From contig JAQUQX010000017.1 of assembly GCA_028715885.1 (NCBI GenBank), positions 1 through 34,575 on the forward strand: 34,575 bases of DNA, read 5' to 3'. Below, piece after piece: positions 1 through 7,375 of the stretch. This DNA is from Candidatus Methanoperedens sp. Lineage in GTDB: Archaea; Halobacteriota; Methanosarcinia; Methanosarcinales; Methanoperedenaceae. The translations under genes were made by a program, and so were the position numbers. Position 1 is the first letter of the stretch. Each line of letters starts with the position of its first letter. The notes under the pieces were generated by a model, which worked only from the letters and a program-made list of their open reading frames with translations, searched no databases and was not told the DNA's origin.

Positions 1-524
1 CCCTTCGGATACCCGAATATCAACGGCGCAACAGCCTTATATCCCGCAGGCGCGCCCAGTTCTTTCAATAATCCCTCATCCATAAGCGCAGGCAGCACGC
101 CCCCTATCCAGCAGCTTCCGATGCCCTTTGAATGCGCCGCAAGCATCATATTCTGCGCCGCCATGGCGCAGTCCCAGTCAGCAGTCGCAGCATTTTTATT
201 CGCAAGAATAATCACAAGCACCGGGGCATTATAGAACATATCCGTGCCTTTTGTCTTGAGATAAACAAGGAAATCCGCCGCTTTCTTGGAGGTATTTTTG
301 ACAGGCTCAAGCAAGGGAATCATGGATTTCTTGCCCTGCTCGGATATTTTCCGCATAACGTCTTTATTCTTAATGACCAAGAAACTCCACGGCTGCATGT
401 TGAAACCTGAGGGAGCGTATCTCGCGCAATCGATAAGGAATTTTATATCTTCATCAGGAATATGGTCTTCCTTATATTCACGCACAGAGCGTCTTGTTTT
501 GATTAGTTCAATAATGTCTTTCAA
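1..524 (-). CDS. Nitroreductase family flavoprotein, C-terminus cut by window edge
   Basis: This is an FMN-dependent nitroreductase-like oxidoreductase, presumably cytosolic; the substrate cannot be told. The visible 174 codons show the family's N-terminal phosphate-binding stretch RRSVREY (residues 11-17), the SGFNMQPW motif (39-46) and a later GSCWIGG segment typical of the fold. The start is taken as TTG at 524 because a GGGTGAT ribosome site lies just upstream and the nearest ATG (in another frame) hits a stop after five codons. It lies 68 bases downstream of kbl on the same strand, so co-transcription is possible. The reading frame is open to base 1, so the end is missing. Related families include NADH dehydrogenase/NAD(P)H nitroreductases and BluB-like proteins; the general family call is firm, a specific role is not. 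Confidence 0.85.
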   Translation of the reverse strand, partial: MKDIIELIKTRRSVREYKEDHIPDEDIKFLIDCARYAPSGFNMQPWSFLVIKNKDVMRKISEQGKKSMIPLLEPVKNTSKKAADFLVYLKTKGTDMFYNAPVLVIILANKNAATADWDCAMAAQNMMLAAHSKGIGSCWIGGVLPALMDEGLLKELGAPAGYKAVAPLIFGYPK

Positions 525-592
525 AATATATCACCCATATCAGGATATTCCTCGTTCTTAATTATACTTTCCTTAAGGCTCCATACCGCCCT

Positions 593-1771
593 CTAAATCA
601 ACTTCATACTCTTGCCCACCCTCTCGAAAATAGATATCGCATCGTCCAGGTCTTTCCTTGTGTGCTGGGCTGTCACGATGATTCTTACCCTGGCTTTGTC
701 CTTCGCAACCAGCGGGAACACAATCGGTTTTGCAAACAGCCCTTCATGGAACAACTGCCTGGATAGTTCCATGGCAGTTTTGCTCTCCCCTGCCATAACA
801 GGCGTTATCGGCGTCTGGCTTCTTCCGATATCGAATCCCATGCCGCCCATGGCTTTTTTGAAATACCGCGTATTGTCCCAGAGATTCCTCAGGTGCTGCG
901 GTTCGTCCTGTATCATCCGCAGGGCTTCCATGGTAGCCGCAGCCACAGCGGGCGGTTGGGCGGTTGTAAAAATAAAACTGCGGGCTGAATTGATGAGATA
1001 CTCCCTCAACTCCAGACGCCCTGCGATATAACCCCCAAGGCAGCCGAAAGCCTTGCTCAGCGTGCCCATGTCGATATCCACTTTGCCCTCCAGCCCGAAA
1101 TGGTCTATTATGCCCCTGCCGTCCTTTCCAAGCACCCCGTCGCCGTGCGCGTCGTCCACCATTACCATTGCATCATGCTTCTCAGCCAGCTCCACTATCC
1201 GGTCAAGCGGCGCAATGTCCCCGTCCATGCTGAACACGCCATCTGTTACAATGAGCCGCCGCCGTGCATCTTTTGTCTCCAGCAGGGCTTTCTTCAAGCC
1301 GTCCATATCCATGTGCGGATAGATTTTCCGCGCGGATTTGGTCAGCCTTACGCCGTCGATGATGCTGCCGTGGTTAAGCTCGTCGCTGATTATGGCATCC
1401 TCTTCTCCCATTATTGCCTGTATAGTGCCCCTGTTCGCGGCGATGCCGGCGACAAATACCAGCGCGGCTTCCGTGCGTTTGTATTCAGCCAGCATCTCCT
1501 CAAGCCGGATATGTATTTCCATGGTACCCGCTATCTGGCGCACGGCTCCCGTGCCGAACCCCCATTTATCGATAGCAGCTTTAGCAGCATTCCTCAGTCT
1601 AGGGTGGTTCGCAAACCCGAGGTAGTTGTTGCTGCACATCATAATGACATCTTTTCCATTCAGCACCACCCGGTTCTTCTGTTCAGTACCCAGCACCGGG
1701 AGTTCGATATACAGGTTCTGCTCCTTCAGTTCCTGAATCATATCCTTTAAAAAATCCATTCTTCCTGCCAT
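593..1771 (-). CDS. kbl: Glycine C-acetyltransferase (2-amino-3-ketobutyrate CoA ligase)
   Basis: A PLP enzyme of the alpha-oxoamine synthase family, 392 residues, which is the usual length for Kbl. It cleaves 2-amino-3-ketobutyrate with CoA to glycine and acetyl-CoA. The PLP lysine is K240 within GTLSKAFGCLGG, and the cofactor-binding DDAHG (206-210) and DELNHGS (130-136) motifs are present. An upstream in-frame extension to 1828 exists, but the start at 1771 is preferred because GGGGTGAG stands directly before it and the protein then begins like family members. The gene is divergent from tdh with 87 bases between them, which pairs the two steps of threonine catabolism. The paralogous 8-amino-7-oxononanoate synthase (BioF) is the main alternative; the tdh neighbour favours Kbl. 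Confidence 0.9.
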   Translation of the reverse strand: MAGRMDFLKDMIQELKEQNLYIELPVLGTEQKNRVVLNGKDVIMMCSNNYLGFANHPRLRNAAKAAIDKWGFGTGAVRQIAGTMEIHIRLEEMLAEYKRTEAALVFVAGIAANRGTIQAIMGEEDAIISDELNHGSIIDGVRLTKSARKIYPHMDMDGLKKALLETKDARRRLIVTDGVFSMDGDIAPLDRIVELAEKHDAMVMVDDAHGDGVLGKDGRGIIDHFGLEGKVDIDMGTLSKAFGCLGGYIAGRLELREYLINSARSFIFTTAQPPAVAAATMEALRMIQDEPQHLRNLWDNTRYFKKAMGGMGFDIGRSQTPITPVMAGESKTAMELSRQLFHEGLFAKPIVFPLVAKDKARVRIIVTAQHTRKDLDDAISIFERVGKSMKLI

Positions 1772-1858
1772 AAACTCACCCCATTTAGTGTTCAGTTTTA
1801 ACAAACTATATATATTGTACAGCCGCAAAACTAATTATAGTTTTTCGGTGGGTTAATC

Positions 1859-2899
1859 ATGAATATGATGAAAGCAGTAAGAAAGATGAAAGAGGGTGCG
1901 GGGCTTGAACTTGTCACTGCACCTATTCCCGAACCAGAGGACAACGAGGTATTGGTGAAGGTCAGAGCCTGCTCTTTATGCGGCACCGACGTGCATATCT
2001 ATGACTGGGAGCATCCGTGGTCTGAAGGCAGGATAACGCCTCCAAGAACTCTGGGTCATGAGGTATGCGGGGAGGTTGTGCAGGCTGGAAGCGATGTTAC
2101 CCTTGTGCAGGAAGGCGACCTGGTATCTGCGGAATCCCATATCTTTGACGGGAAATGCCTGCAGTGCAGGATGGGTAATATGCACATCTGCTCGAACCTA
2201 AAATTCTTCGGCGTGGATGTTGACGGCTTTTTTGCAGAGTATGCGGTCATACCCGAAACCAATGTCTGGAAGAACCCGCCTGACATGCCTGTGGAGATTG
2301 CCTCATTGCAGGAATCCATAGGCAACAGCGTTTATACCGTGTTCAGCCAGGATGTGGCTGCAAAGACTGTCGCTGTGTTCGGGGGAGGACCGACTGCCCA
2401 GTTCGCTGTCGGACTCCTGCGCGCTGCAGGGGCTGCAAGTATCATAGTTGTGGCAGGCTCAATGCTGCACCTTGACCTTGCAAGGAAGATGGGCGCGGAT
2501 GTTGTTATAAACCGGCACGAATCAGACCCTGTGAAGGAAATCATGGAACTGACATCGGGTCAGGGCACGGACGTGTTCCTTGAGATGTCAGGAAATGGCA
2601 GCGCTTTTAACCAGGGTCTGAAAACGTTGCGACCCACCGGCAGAGCAGCAGTACTGGGACTGCCCACGAAGGATGTATGTATGGATATGTCCAGAGACTT
2701 CGTTATGAAAGATATTACAGTGCGCGGGGTATATGGCAGGAAAATATGGGATACATGGCTCACCACGTCAAGACTGCTCTCCACAGGTAAGTTCGATCCT
2801 TCTCCCGTGATAACCCACAGGCTCAAGATGGATGACTTCGAGAAGGGGTTTGACGCTATGAAAAAAGGGGAGGCTGGAAAGGTTGTGATGTTCCCGTAA
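1859..2899 (+). CDS. tdh: L-threonine 3-dehydrogenase (zinc medium-chain dehydrogenase)
   Basis: A medium-chain zinc alcohol dehydrogenase, 346 residues, expected to oxidise threonine to 2-amino-3-ketobutyrate, the substrate of the divergent kbl product. Catalytic zinc residues are visible as C41, H67 and E68 (LGHEV). The segment FFGVDVDGFFAEYAV and the following WKNPP are strongly Tdh-like. The structural-zinc loop has Cys at 100, 103 and 111, but the position of the usual first Cys is Asp97. The nucleotide-binding loop reads GGGPTA rather than GxGxxG, and the acidic residue that normally ends the second beta strand in NAD enzymes is absent, so cofactor preference may differ. The start at 1859 is supported by GGTG eight bases upstream. 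Function is inferred from family and neighbour. Confidence 0.87.
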   Translation: MNMMKAVRKMKEGAGLELVTAPIPEPEDNEVLVKVRACSLCGTDVHIYDWEHPWSEGRITPPRTLGHEVCGEVVQAGSDVTLVQEGDLVSAESHIFDGKCLQCRMGNMHICSNLKFFGVDVDGFFAEYAVIPETNVWKNPPDMPVEIASLQESIGNSVYTVFSQDVAAKTVAVFGGGPTAQFAVGLLRAAGAASIIVVAGSMLHLDLARKMGADVVINRHESDPVKEIMELTSGQGTDVFLEMSGNGSAFNQGLKTLRPTGRAAVLGLPTKDVCMDMSRDFVMKDITVRGVYGRKIWDTWLTTSRLLSTGKFDPSPVITHRLKMDDFEKGFDAMKKGEAGKVVMFP

Positions 2900-2903
2900 A
2901 ATG

Positions 2904-2928
2904 AAAAGGAGGTTTTAACCCCCCTTTA
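2904..2928. terminator. Hairpin between convergent tdh and ftr
   Basis: The stretch pairs AAAGGAGG with CCCCCCTTT around a TTTTAA loop (one mismatch). It sits in the 33-base gap between the stop codons of tdh and ftr, so it could stop transcription from both sides. A short A/T-rich tract follows on each side. Confidence 0.5.
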
Positions 2929-2932
2929 ATGT

Positions 2933-3826
2933 TTAAAAAAGCCCTTTCAGGTTGAACTTGTACGGACCCAGCGTGCCGCCGTAGTTCCCCGCGCTAATCT
3001 TCTTGACTCCGGGGATTTTCACAGCAGCCTCGATACCTGCTTTCATGGAGCTGCTGATTGCCTCCACGCTCAAGCCATTGATTACGATTTCGTAAATGGC
3101 ATTGACGTCTGCTGGTACCTTCGTGTCTTTTATTTTAGCCTTAATAGAAGGGCAATACTTCTCGTTTGTTGTAGCCTTCATGAATTTATAGTTTGTAAAA
3201 CCCACTTTTGAGCCGCTTGCCACTATACCTCCGGGGAAAGGAGTGATTGTCCCTTCAAGCTGCGCTATCGCATCCACCGCATTCTCTGCTGCTGCAAGTG
3301 CTGCCATCTGGTTGTCAGCCATTATAAAGAAATTTCCTTCAGCAATGCCGTCCTGCGCCCCGACATTGTGCTCCGCAACGAAATCCCCCTGCATCATGGG
3401 TATCTTATACGCTTTTCTTCCGCCGATACTTGTCTCTGATTCAAACCCGTCGCCGAAGAATTTAAGCTTGAACCCTGTGTCGAACTGTTTCTCGGCTTTG
3501 GGAAGCCCGTTCCACATCGCAGCCGTGGGCGCTGTCAGGACGCACTGCCCGAGGCGTTTTAACAACTGCTCCTCCAGAGCCTTGAAACCGAATGTGCATA
3601 TCTGGATATATGCGCCCGGTCTCCCATCGGGTGTCTCGTTGCCGTTTACCACCTTTTCAATGCCTGCCTCCGCAGGGCACATTATAACAGACGTCCCGAA
3701 GCCGGTTGCTTCCTGCGCCGCTACCAGTGCCCATTTCTTGGTGGCTCCTGTTATCAATACTCTTGCTATTTTTATCGGAAACGCTTCCGCAAATGTATCT
3801 TCTATCTGTACTCCATTGAGTTCCAT
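2933..3826 (-). CDS. ftr: Formylmethanofuran:tetrahydromethanopterin N-formyltransferase
   Basis: This enzyme transfers the formyl group between formylmethanofuran and tetrahydromethanopterin (or tetrahydrosarcinapterin). It is the second step of CO2 reduction in methanogens and runs in reverse in methane oxidation. The 297-residue length is that of the family. The N-terminus (ELNGVQIEDTFAEAFPIK), the RVLITG segment and the repeated FPGGIVASGSKVG-type glycine-rich region are characteristic. It acts in the cytosol as an oligomer and has no cofactor of its own. The start at 3826 has a GAGGG ribosome site. The gene is monocistronic here: tdh converges on it and a UPF0058 gene lies upstream. Its leader carries a perfect 12-base inverted repeat (separate entry), suggesting individual regulation. 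Confidence 0.95.
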   Translation of the reverse strand: MELNGVQIEDTFAEAFPIKIARVLITGATKKWALVAAQEATGFGTSVIMCPAEAGIEKVVNGNETPDGRPGAYIQICTFGFKALEEQLLKRLGQCVLTAPTAAMWNGLPKAEKQFDTGFKLKFFGDGFESETSIGGRKAYKIPMMQGDFVAEHNVGAQDGIAEGNFFIMADNQMAALAAAENAVDAIAQLEGTITPFPGGIVASGSKVGFTNYKFMKATTNEKYCPSIKAKIKDTKVPADVNAIYEIVINGLSVEAISSSMKAGIEAAVKIPGVKKISAGNYGGTLGPYKFNLKGLF

Positions 3827-3839
3827 GTATATCCCTCAC

Positions 3840-3884
3840 TTTGATGAATCCAAAAATTATCCATCATTATACGGATTCATCAAA
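3840..3884 (-). promoter_or_regulatory. Perfect 12-base inverted repeat in the ftr leader
   Basis: TTTGATGAATCC at 3840-3851 is the exact reverse complement of GGATTCATCAAA at 3873-3884, with a 21-base loop. On the ftr strand the hairpin ends about 13 bases before the start codon, immediately in front of the GAGGG ribosome site. The likely TATA box (3911-3920) would put the transcription start close to the upstream arm. The repeat could therefore be a repressor operator or an RNA hairpin controlling translation. Confidence 0.6.
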
Positions 3885-3910
3885 CGAATAACTGTTCTTT
3901 ACTGTAGTGC

Positions 3911-3936
3911 CTAATATATGCTTCGAAATGTTTCGA
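3911..3936 (-). promoter_or_regulatory. Candidate ftr promoter: TATA box next to a TCGAAA palindrome
   Basis: On the minus strand GCATATATTA (3920-3911) resembles an archaeal TATA box about 90 bases before the ftr start. Immediately upstream, TCGAAA-TG-TTTCGA (3923-3936) is an inverted repeat with 6-base arms, where a transcription factor or TFB recruitment element would sit. Promoter strength and factor are unknown. Confidence 0.4.
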
Positions 3937-3969
3937 GGCATTAAAAAAATAGAATCGTTTTAATCGTTT

Positions 3970-4245
3970 TTAGTGCATCATTTCATCCACAGCGCGGCTT
4001 GCAAGTTCCTGCATTCGCACCTGGGTTCTTCCGGGACCGGAGAATTCATCGTGCGCCATTATGGATGCAATCTCTTTGCCGAGGACGAAGATGGCGTGTT
4101 TGTGTTCGGCTTTGCTGCGATGTACATGGATGGGGCTTATCTTAAGGGATTGGTAATGGGAAAATTCTCCATTTCCGTTTTCCTCGAAAAATTTCTTCAT
4201 TTGCACCATCAGTGTATGTAGCTGAATCAATTCTTCCTTGTGTAT
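3970..4245 (-). CDS. UPF0058 family protein, apparent AUA (or AUU) start
   Basis: A small soluble protein of 91 residues with the archaeal UPF0058 pattern: an ELIQLHTLMVQMKKFFEE helix followed by SPIHVHRSKAEHKHAIFVLG. The function of the family is unknown. No ATG, GTG or TTG lies at the expected start. A perfect GGAGG site (4253-4257) is followed by ATT (4248) and ATA (4245), and from ATA the protein reads xHKEELIQLH, which fits my recollection of family members beginning MHKEELI. The TTG at 4230 would be about 22 bases from GGAGG and would remove the conserved beginning. In-frame codons upstream reach a TAG without any normal start. A single-base sequence error (ATG read as ATA) is the alternative. 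A competing plus-strand frame is judged a shadow. Confidence 0.75.
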   Translation of the reverse strand: MHKEELIQLHTLMVQMKKFFEENGNGEFSHYQSLKISPIHVHRSKAEHKHAIFVLGKEIASIMAHDEFSGPGRTQVRMQELASRAVDEMMH

Positions 4246-4274
4246 AATACCGCCTCCTGACTGTGGGACACTGT

Positions 4275-4292
4275 TTACTGCAGACGCAGTAA
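4275..4292 (-). promoter_or_regulatory. Stem-loop in the UPF0058 leader
   Basis: TTACTGC (4275-4281) and GCAGTAA (4286-4292) form a perfect 7-base stem with a 4-base loop, about 18 bases upstream of the GGAGG site of the UPF0058 gene. It could be a leader structure; no known riboswitch class is recognised. The rest of 4293-4419 is A/T-rich, with a possible minus-strand TATA box near 4341-4351. Confidence 0.35.
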
Positions 4293-4419
4293 CTCTGAGC
4301 TATTGACATTTATCCAATACTAAAACGATTGTGCCGGAAGTATATTTCCCACATCTTAAAGTTAAAGTTTGCGATTTAATTTTAACGATTCTTCGTGACT
4401 ATTTCATTGTTTATATTTT

Positions 4420-4920
4420 TTATTTGGAAACAACAATCTTCTGGTGTGTAAGCCTTGGATACTCATGAATATATACGCCGTAAGTTCCGGGTTTTGTGAA
4501 TGTATAGTTGATTTTCTGGTAGTTCCACCGCAACTTGGCGCTCGTATTGCTCCATAACCCCTGTTCGCTTACGATAGTAAGTATCTCATCAGGATCAGCA
4601 TCATTTATCCATAATACAGTATCCCCTACATGGATATTCAGTGTAAGATTTTCATACGCAAATTGCGTATAATTGGACTCAACGACCCTCTTGAATCCAT
4701 AATACTGGTCCACAAAGGACTTGTAAACGCGAGGGATACTTTCCGGTGTTGGAGAAGGAGTGGTAATGGGAGTTGTCGGAACAACGGTTGGCTTTTCTGT
4801 CGCTGTAACAGTTGGCGTTGCTGTGGGAGTCGGAGTGCTAATTGGCGGCTGGGGCTGGATGCATCCCAGAAAAATCAATGTTAAGGTAATAACCATCAGG
4901 ATTAATTTTATATTTGTCAT
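4420..4920 (-). CDS. Lipoprotein with a degenerate cupredoxin-like domain
   Basis: A 166-residue exported protein. A hydrophobic signal sequence ends in the lipobox-like LIFLGC with Cys20, so the mature protein is probably lipid-anchored on the outer face of the membrane. Residues 22-65 form a Pro/Thr-rich linker of the kind that is heavily glycosylated. The C-terminal ~90 residues resemble a plastocyanin-like beta sandwich: GDTVLWINDADPDE, then FTKPGTYGVYIHEYP and a final QKIVVSK strand. The usual copper ligands are not all there: no His follows the DPDE loop and the Cys of the YxCxxH segment is missing (YIHEYP instead). It may bind copper differently, or not at all. It stands alone and is divergent from the next gene. 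Confidence 0.75.
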   Translation of the reverse strand: MTNIKLILMVITLTLIFLGCIQPQPPISTPTPTATPTVTATEKPTVVPTTPITTPSPTPESIPRVYKSFVDQYYGFKRVVESNYTQFAYENLTLNIHVGDTVLWINDADPDEILTIVSEQGLWSNTSAKLRWNYQKINYTFTKPGTYGVYIHEYPRLTHQKIVVSK

Positions 4921-5030
4921 ACCATCACTATGACAATAATTGTACTGTTCATAAATAATGTTATCGATTTGCTCTCGGATAGCGATTTATTAGAGAGATT
5001 TATTATTAATGCATTACATCAATTCCTCCT

Positions 5031-6257
5031 ATGCATGAAAGCGCAAAAAAAGAGATGAAATGGATTTACGAGGAAATCGTGGGCAGGATACCACCATTTT
5101 CCATGCTTTCATACCAGTATAGCATCCTTTTGCAATTGTTTTTTCTTCTGGTAATCGGTCTTATCCTCGGCTTCATATTCAACCTGGGAACGATTTCACT
5201 ACTATATGGTTCGCTGGCTATCCTTGTCGCAGTATCATGGAGCCTGTTGATTCTTCAGCTTGGACCCACGCTTCGCAAATTCAGGGCGCCGTTAAGCAAA
5301 GATGAAAACGAGTTGCTTGAACAGTATAAAGGGATACTTTTTCACAGGAACCATTATGAAGCTATACCCGGGCTTGCTATTTTCATTACGTTTATGCTGT
5401 ATCTTTTCTATTACGGCCCAAACCTGCTTGAGAGCTGGCTTGGGAAAAACCCGCATATTCTACTCCTGTTGTTTGTCAGTCTCCTGATATGGGATATATG
5501 TTACAGGATGGGACTTGGATTGTGGACGTCCGTTCTTGCCCTGTGGCGGTCTCTCCGGCTTAAAAAGCTCTCCGAAAAAAGAACCGAACTTGAACATACG
5601 CCATACACGGAACTGCGCTCGCTGCGGAGGCTGGATATTAATAACGCATTCTTCGGGATAATTTCGCTTCTTTTAATACCACTGCTCCAGACCGACAGGC
5701 TTCTCGTCACCATAATATTCACGTTCATGGTTTTTGTAACGCTAATCTCGGCGGTTTCAGCCTATATCGTATCAAAAGTGCCCTGGCTTCCGCCTGACAT
5801 ATACAATCTTGTAAACGAATCCAGTTTTGCATATATAGGAGTTTCTTTTAAAGGCGTTACACATGTCACTCCGGTTGTATATGTTTTTGACGGGCAGGAG
5901 ATTTTTTTTAATACCTCGAAAGAATCAAAAAAATTGAAAATAATGCAAAAAAACAATAAAGTCGCTTTCCTGATCGATAAAAGGGATATGAGCAACATTT
6001 ATGAGAACAAAGCGGTCATGTTTACGGGTGTAGTAAAAATATACGGTCTGCGGGATGTCCCGCTTCAGCTTAAACAGATGCTTGAGGTACGAAAACTTTT
6101 CATTAAAAAATATCCCGAATATACCAGGAAGTATTCAACCTCGGAATTACCAAGGGCATGGCAGTTAACGCCAATTATAGCAAGAATACTGGTAGAAGTA
6201 AAGCCTGCCAAAATCATATACTGGAGAGGAGCCAAGCAAATTAGCGTGCCGGTGTGA
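5031..6257 (+). CDS. Membrane protein with C-terminal flavin split-barrel (PPOX-like) domain
   Basis: 408 residues in two parts. Residues ~25-255 contain about six hydrophobic segments in three pairs, joined by a basic cytoplasmic loop (LRSLRRL). From ~265 to the end is a pyridoxamine-phosphate-oxidase-like split barrel: FAYIGVSFKGVTHVTPVVYV, then IFFNTSKESKKLKIMQKNN and a terminal IIYWRGAKQISV. Such domains bind FMN, F420 or heme; the ligand cannot be told. No ribosome site is obvious, but a TATTATTAAT stretch about 25 bases upstream suggests a leaderless transcript. The next gene encodes a stand-alone copy of the same domain two bases downstream. Function unknown; a membrane-tethered redox or heme/flavin-handling protein is plausible. 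Confidence 0.75.
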   Translation: MHESAKKEMKWIYEEIVGRIPPFSMLSYQYSILLQLFFLLVIGLILGFIFNLGTISLLYGSLAILVAVSWSLLILQLGPTLRKFRAPLSKDENELLEQYKGILFHRNHYEAIPGLAIFITFMLYLFYYGPNLLESWLGKNPHILLLLFVSLLIWDICYRMGLGLWTSVLALWRSLRLKKLSEKRTELEHTPYTELRSLRRLDINNAFFGIISLLLIPLLQTDRLLVTIIFTFMVFVTLISAVSAYIVSKVPWLPPDIYNLVNESSFAYIGVSFKGVTHVTPVVYVFDGQEIFFNTSKESKKLKIMQKNNKVAFLIDKRDMSNIYENKAVMFTGVVKIYGLRDVPLQLKQMLEVRKLFIKKYPEYTRKYSTSELPRAWQLTPIIARILVEVKPAKIIYWRGAKQISVPV

Positions 6258-6259
6258 TT

Positions 6260-6745
6260 ATGATATTCCCTGACGAGATGCGAAATATATTATATGGTAA
6301 TTATTTCGGGTACGTCTGCACAAGCGACAGGCATGACCAGCCGCACCTGACGCCGGTATTTTTCGTATATGACGAGCATTCAAGGAAAATATTTTTCATA
6401 ACCAATGACAGGTCAAAAAAGGTCCGGAACATATCGGAAAATCCGAATGTGAGCATAACTATCGATATAAGAGACCCTGTAAATCCTTTCAATAATGAAG
6501 GCGTTATGGCTCAGGGAAAAGCCAGGATAACAGAGAAAGCGCCTATTTATTTCATGTCTGAGGAGACGTTGCAGTTATACTACGACATCTATATGGAATT
6601 TAAAAGCAAATACCAGCAGGTAATCGAGAACAAGCCGCTGGGGGAGAACGATGTGATTGTCCAGATTAATATTGAAAAAATGGTTTACTGGAGAGGACCG
6701 CATTTCAAGTCAGTGCGTATTGACGCGGAAGGTAAAATAATATAA
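6260..6745 (+). CDS. PPOX-like split-barrel flavin-binding protein
   Basis: A 161-residue single-domain protein of the pyridoxamine 5'-phosphate oxidase-like superfamily. It opens with a helix (FPDEMRNIL), then FGYVCTSDRHDQPHLTPVFFV and FFITNDRSKKVRNISENPNV, which give the nucleotide-cofactor pocket, and ends with VYWRGPHFKSVRI. This end matches the end of the preceding protein (IYWRGAKQISV), so the two are paralogues. The ATG at 6260 has GGTG five bases upstream; a GTG at 6254 overlapping the previous stop is possible. The substrate is unknown: options include F420-dependent reduction, flavin reduction or heme breakdown. It is co-transcribed with its neighbours, judging by the 2- and 3-base gaps. 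Confidence 0.82.
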   Translation: MIFPDEMRNILYGNYFGYVCTSDRHDQPHLTPVFFVYDEHSRKIFFITNDRSKKVRNISENPNVSITIDIRDPVNPFNNEGVMAQGKARITEKAPIYFMSEETLQLYYDIYMEFKSKYQQVIENKPLGENDVIVQINIEKMVYWRGPHFKSVRIDAEGKII

Positions 6746-6748
6746 ATT

Positions 6749-7375
6749 ATGTACATAGATACCTATACCTCACGCTGCAAAATATTCGAGTTAATACCAT
6801 CCGGCTCAAAAGTGCTGGAAATCGGCTGCGGCTCGGGAAGGCTCGCCAATCTTCTCTCAATAAAGAAAAAATGCCGCGTCTATTGTGTTGATAAAGAGCC
6901 CAAAATGGCAGGCATTGCCAGGAACAAATGCGTGGAAATGTTGAATATCGATATCGAGAGAACAGAATTGCCGTATGAAAACGGATATTTCGATTGCATC
7001 ATTCTTGGAAATGTCCTCGAACACACGAAAGACCCGCCCGGAATATTAACCAGCCTTAAAAAATATCTTTCAGACGATGGGTTTTTAATATATTCTGTCC
7101 CGAACATTGTCAACTGGCATTCGAGAATGACCATCTTTTTTGGAAAATTTGAATACGCGGATAGCGGCATTTTTGATAAGACCCATCTGAGGTTTTACAA
7201 TCTTAACTCGGCGAAAAAGCTCGCGCAGTATGCAGGATACAGGATTATAGGGCTGGATGTTACGCCCAGCATCTATATTTTCAAGGAGAAATTGAATTTC
7301 CTGTGGTATGGGCTTGCGAAGCTTTGGAAGAATCTTTTTGCAGACGAGTTTATAATCCGGGCGAAAAAAGCTTAA
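6749..7375 (+). CDS. Class I SAM-dependent methyltransferase
   Basis: 208 residues. The SAM-binding motif I is VLEIGCGSG (residues 22-30), followed by VYCVDKEP (acidic end of strand 2) and the motif NVLEHTKDP near residue 90, which is common in MetW/UbiG-like methyltransferases. FDKTHLRFYN resembles family members that act on lipids or surface saccharides; the substrate cannot be told from sequence. The gene begins 3 bases after the split-barrel gene and is probably the third gene of that operon. Its TAA overlaps the TAA of the convergent disulfide oxidoreductase gene within the palindrome TTAA. No strong ribosome site is visible before the ATG. Confidence 0.87.
   Translation: MYIDTYTSRCKIFELIPSGSKVLEIGCGSGRLANLLSIKKKCRVYCVDKEPKMAGIARNKCVEMLNIDIERTELPYENGYFDCIILGNVLEHTKDPPGILTSLKKYLSDDGFLIYSVPNIVNWHSRMTIFFGKFEYADSGIFDKTHLRFYNLNSAKKLAQYAGYRIIGLDVTPSIYIFKEKLNFLWYGLAKLWKNLFADEFIIRAKKA

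Noticed and set aside
1100-1750. 216-codon plus-strand frame within kbl
   Set aside because: It is antisense to kbl, whose motifs and catalytic lysine are clear.
3243-3914. 223-codon plus-strand frame opposite ftr
   Set aside because: It is antisense to a confidently identified ftr, with no family features and an unlikely composition; the coding signal belongs to ftr.
7372-7375. Overlapping stop codons of convergent genes in TTAA
   Set aside because: It is a compact arrangement that often arises by chance; noted under the genes but not a finding.
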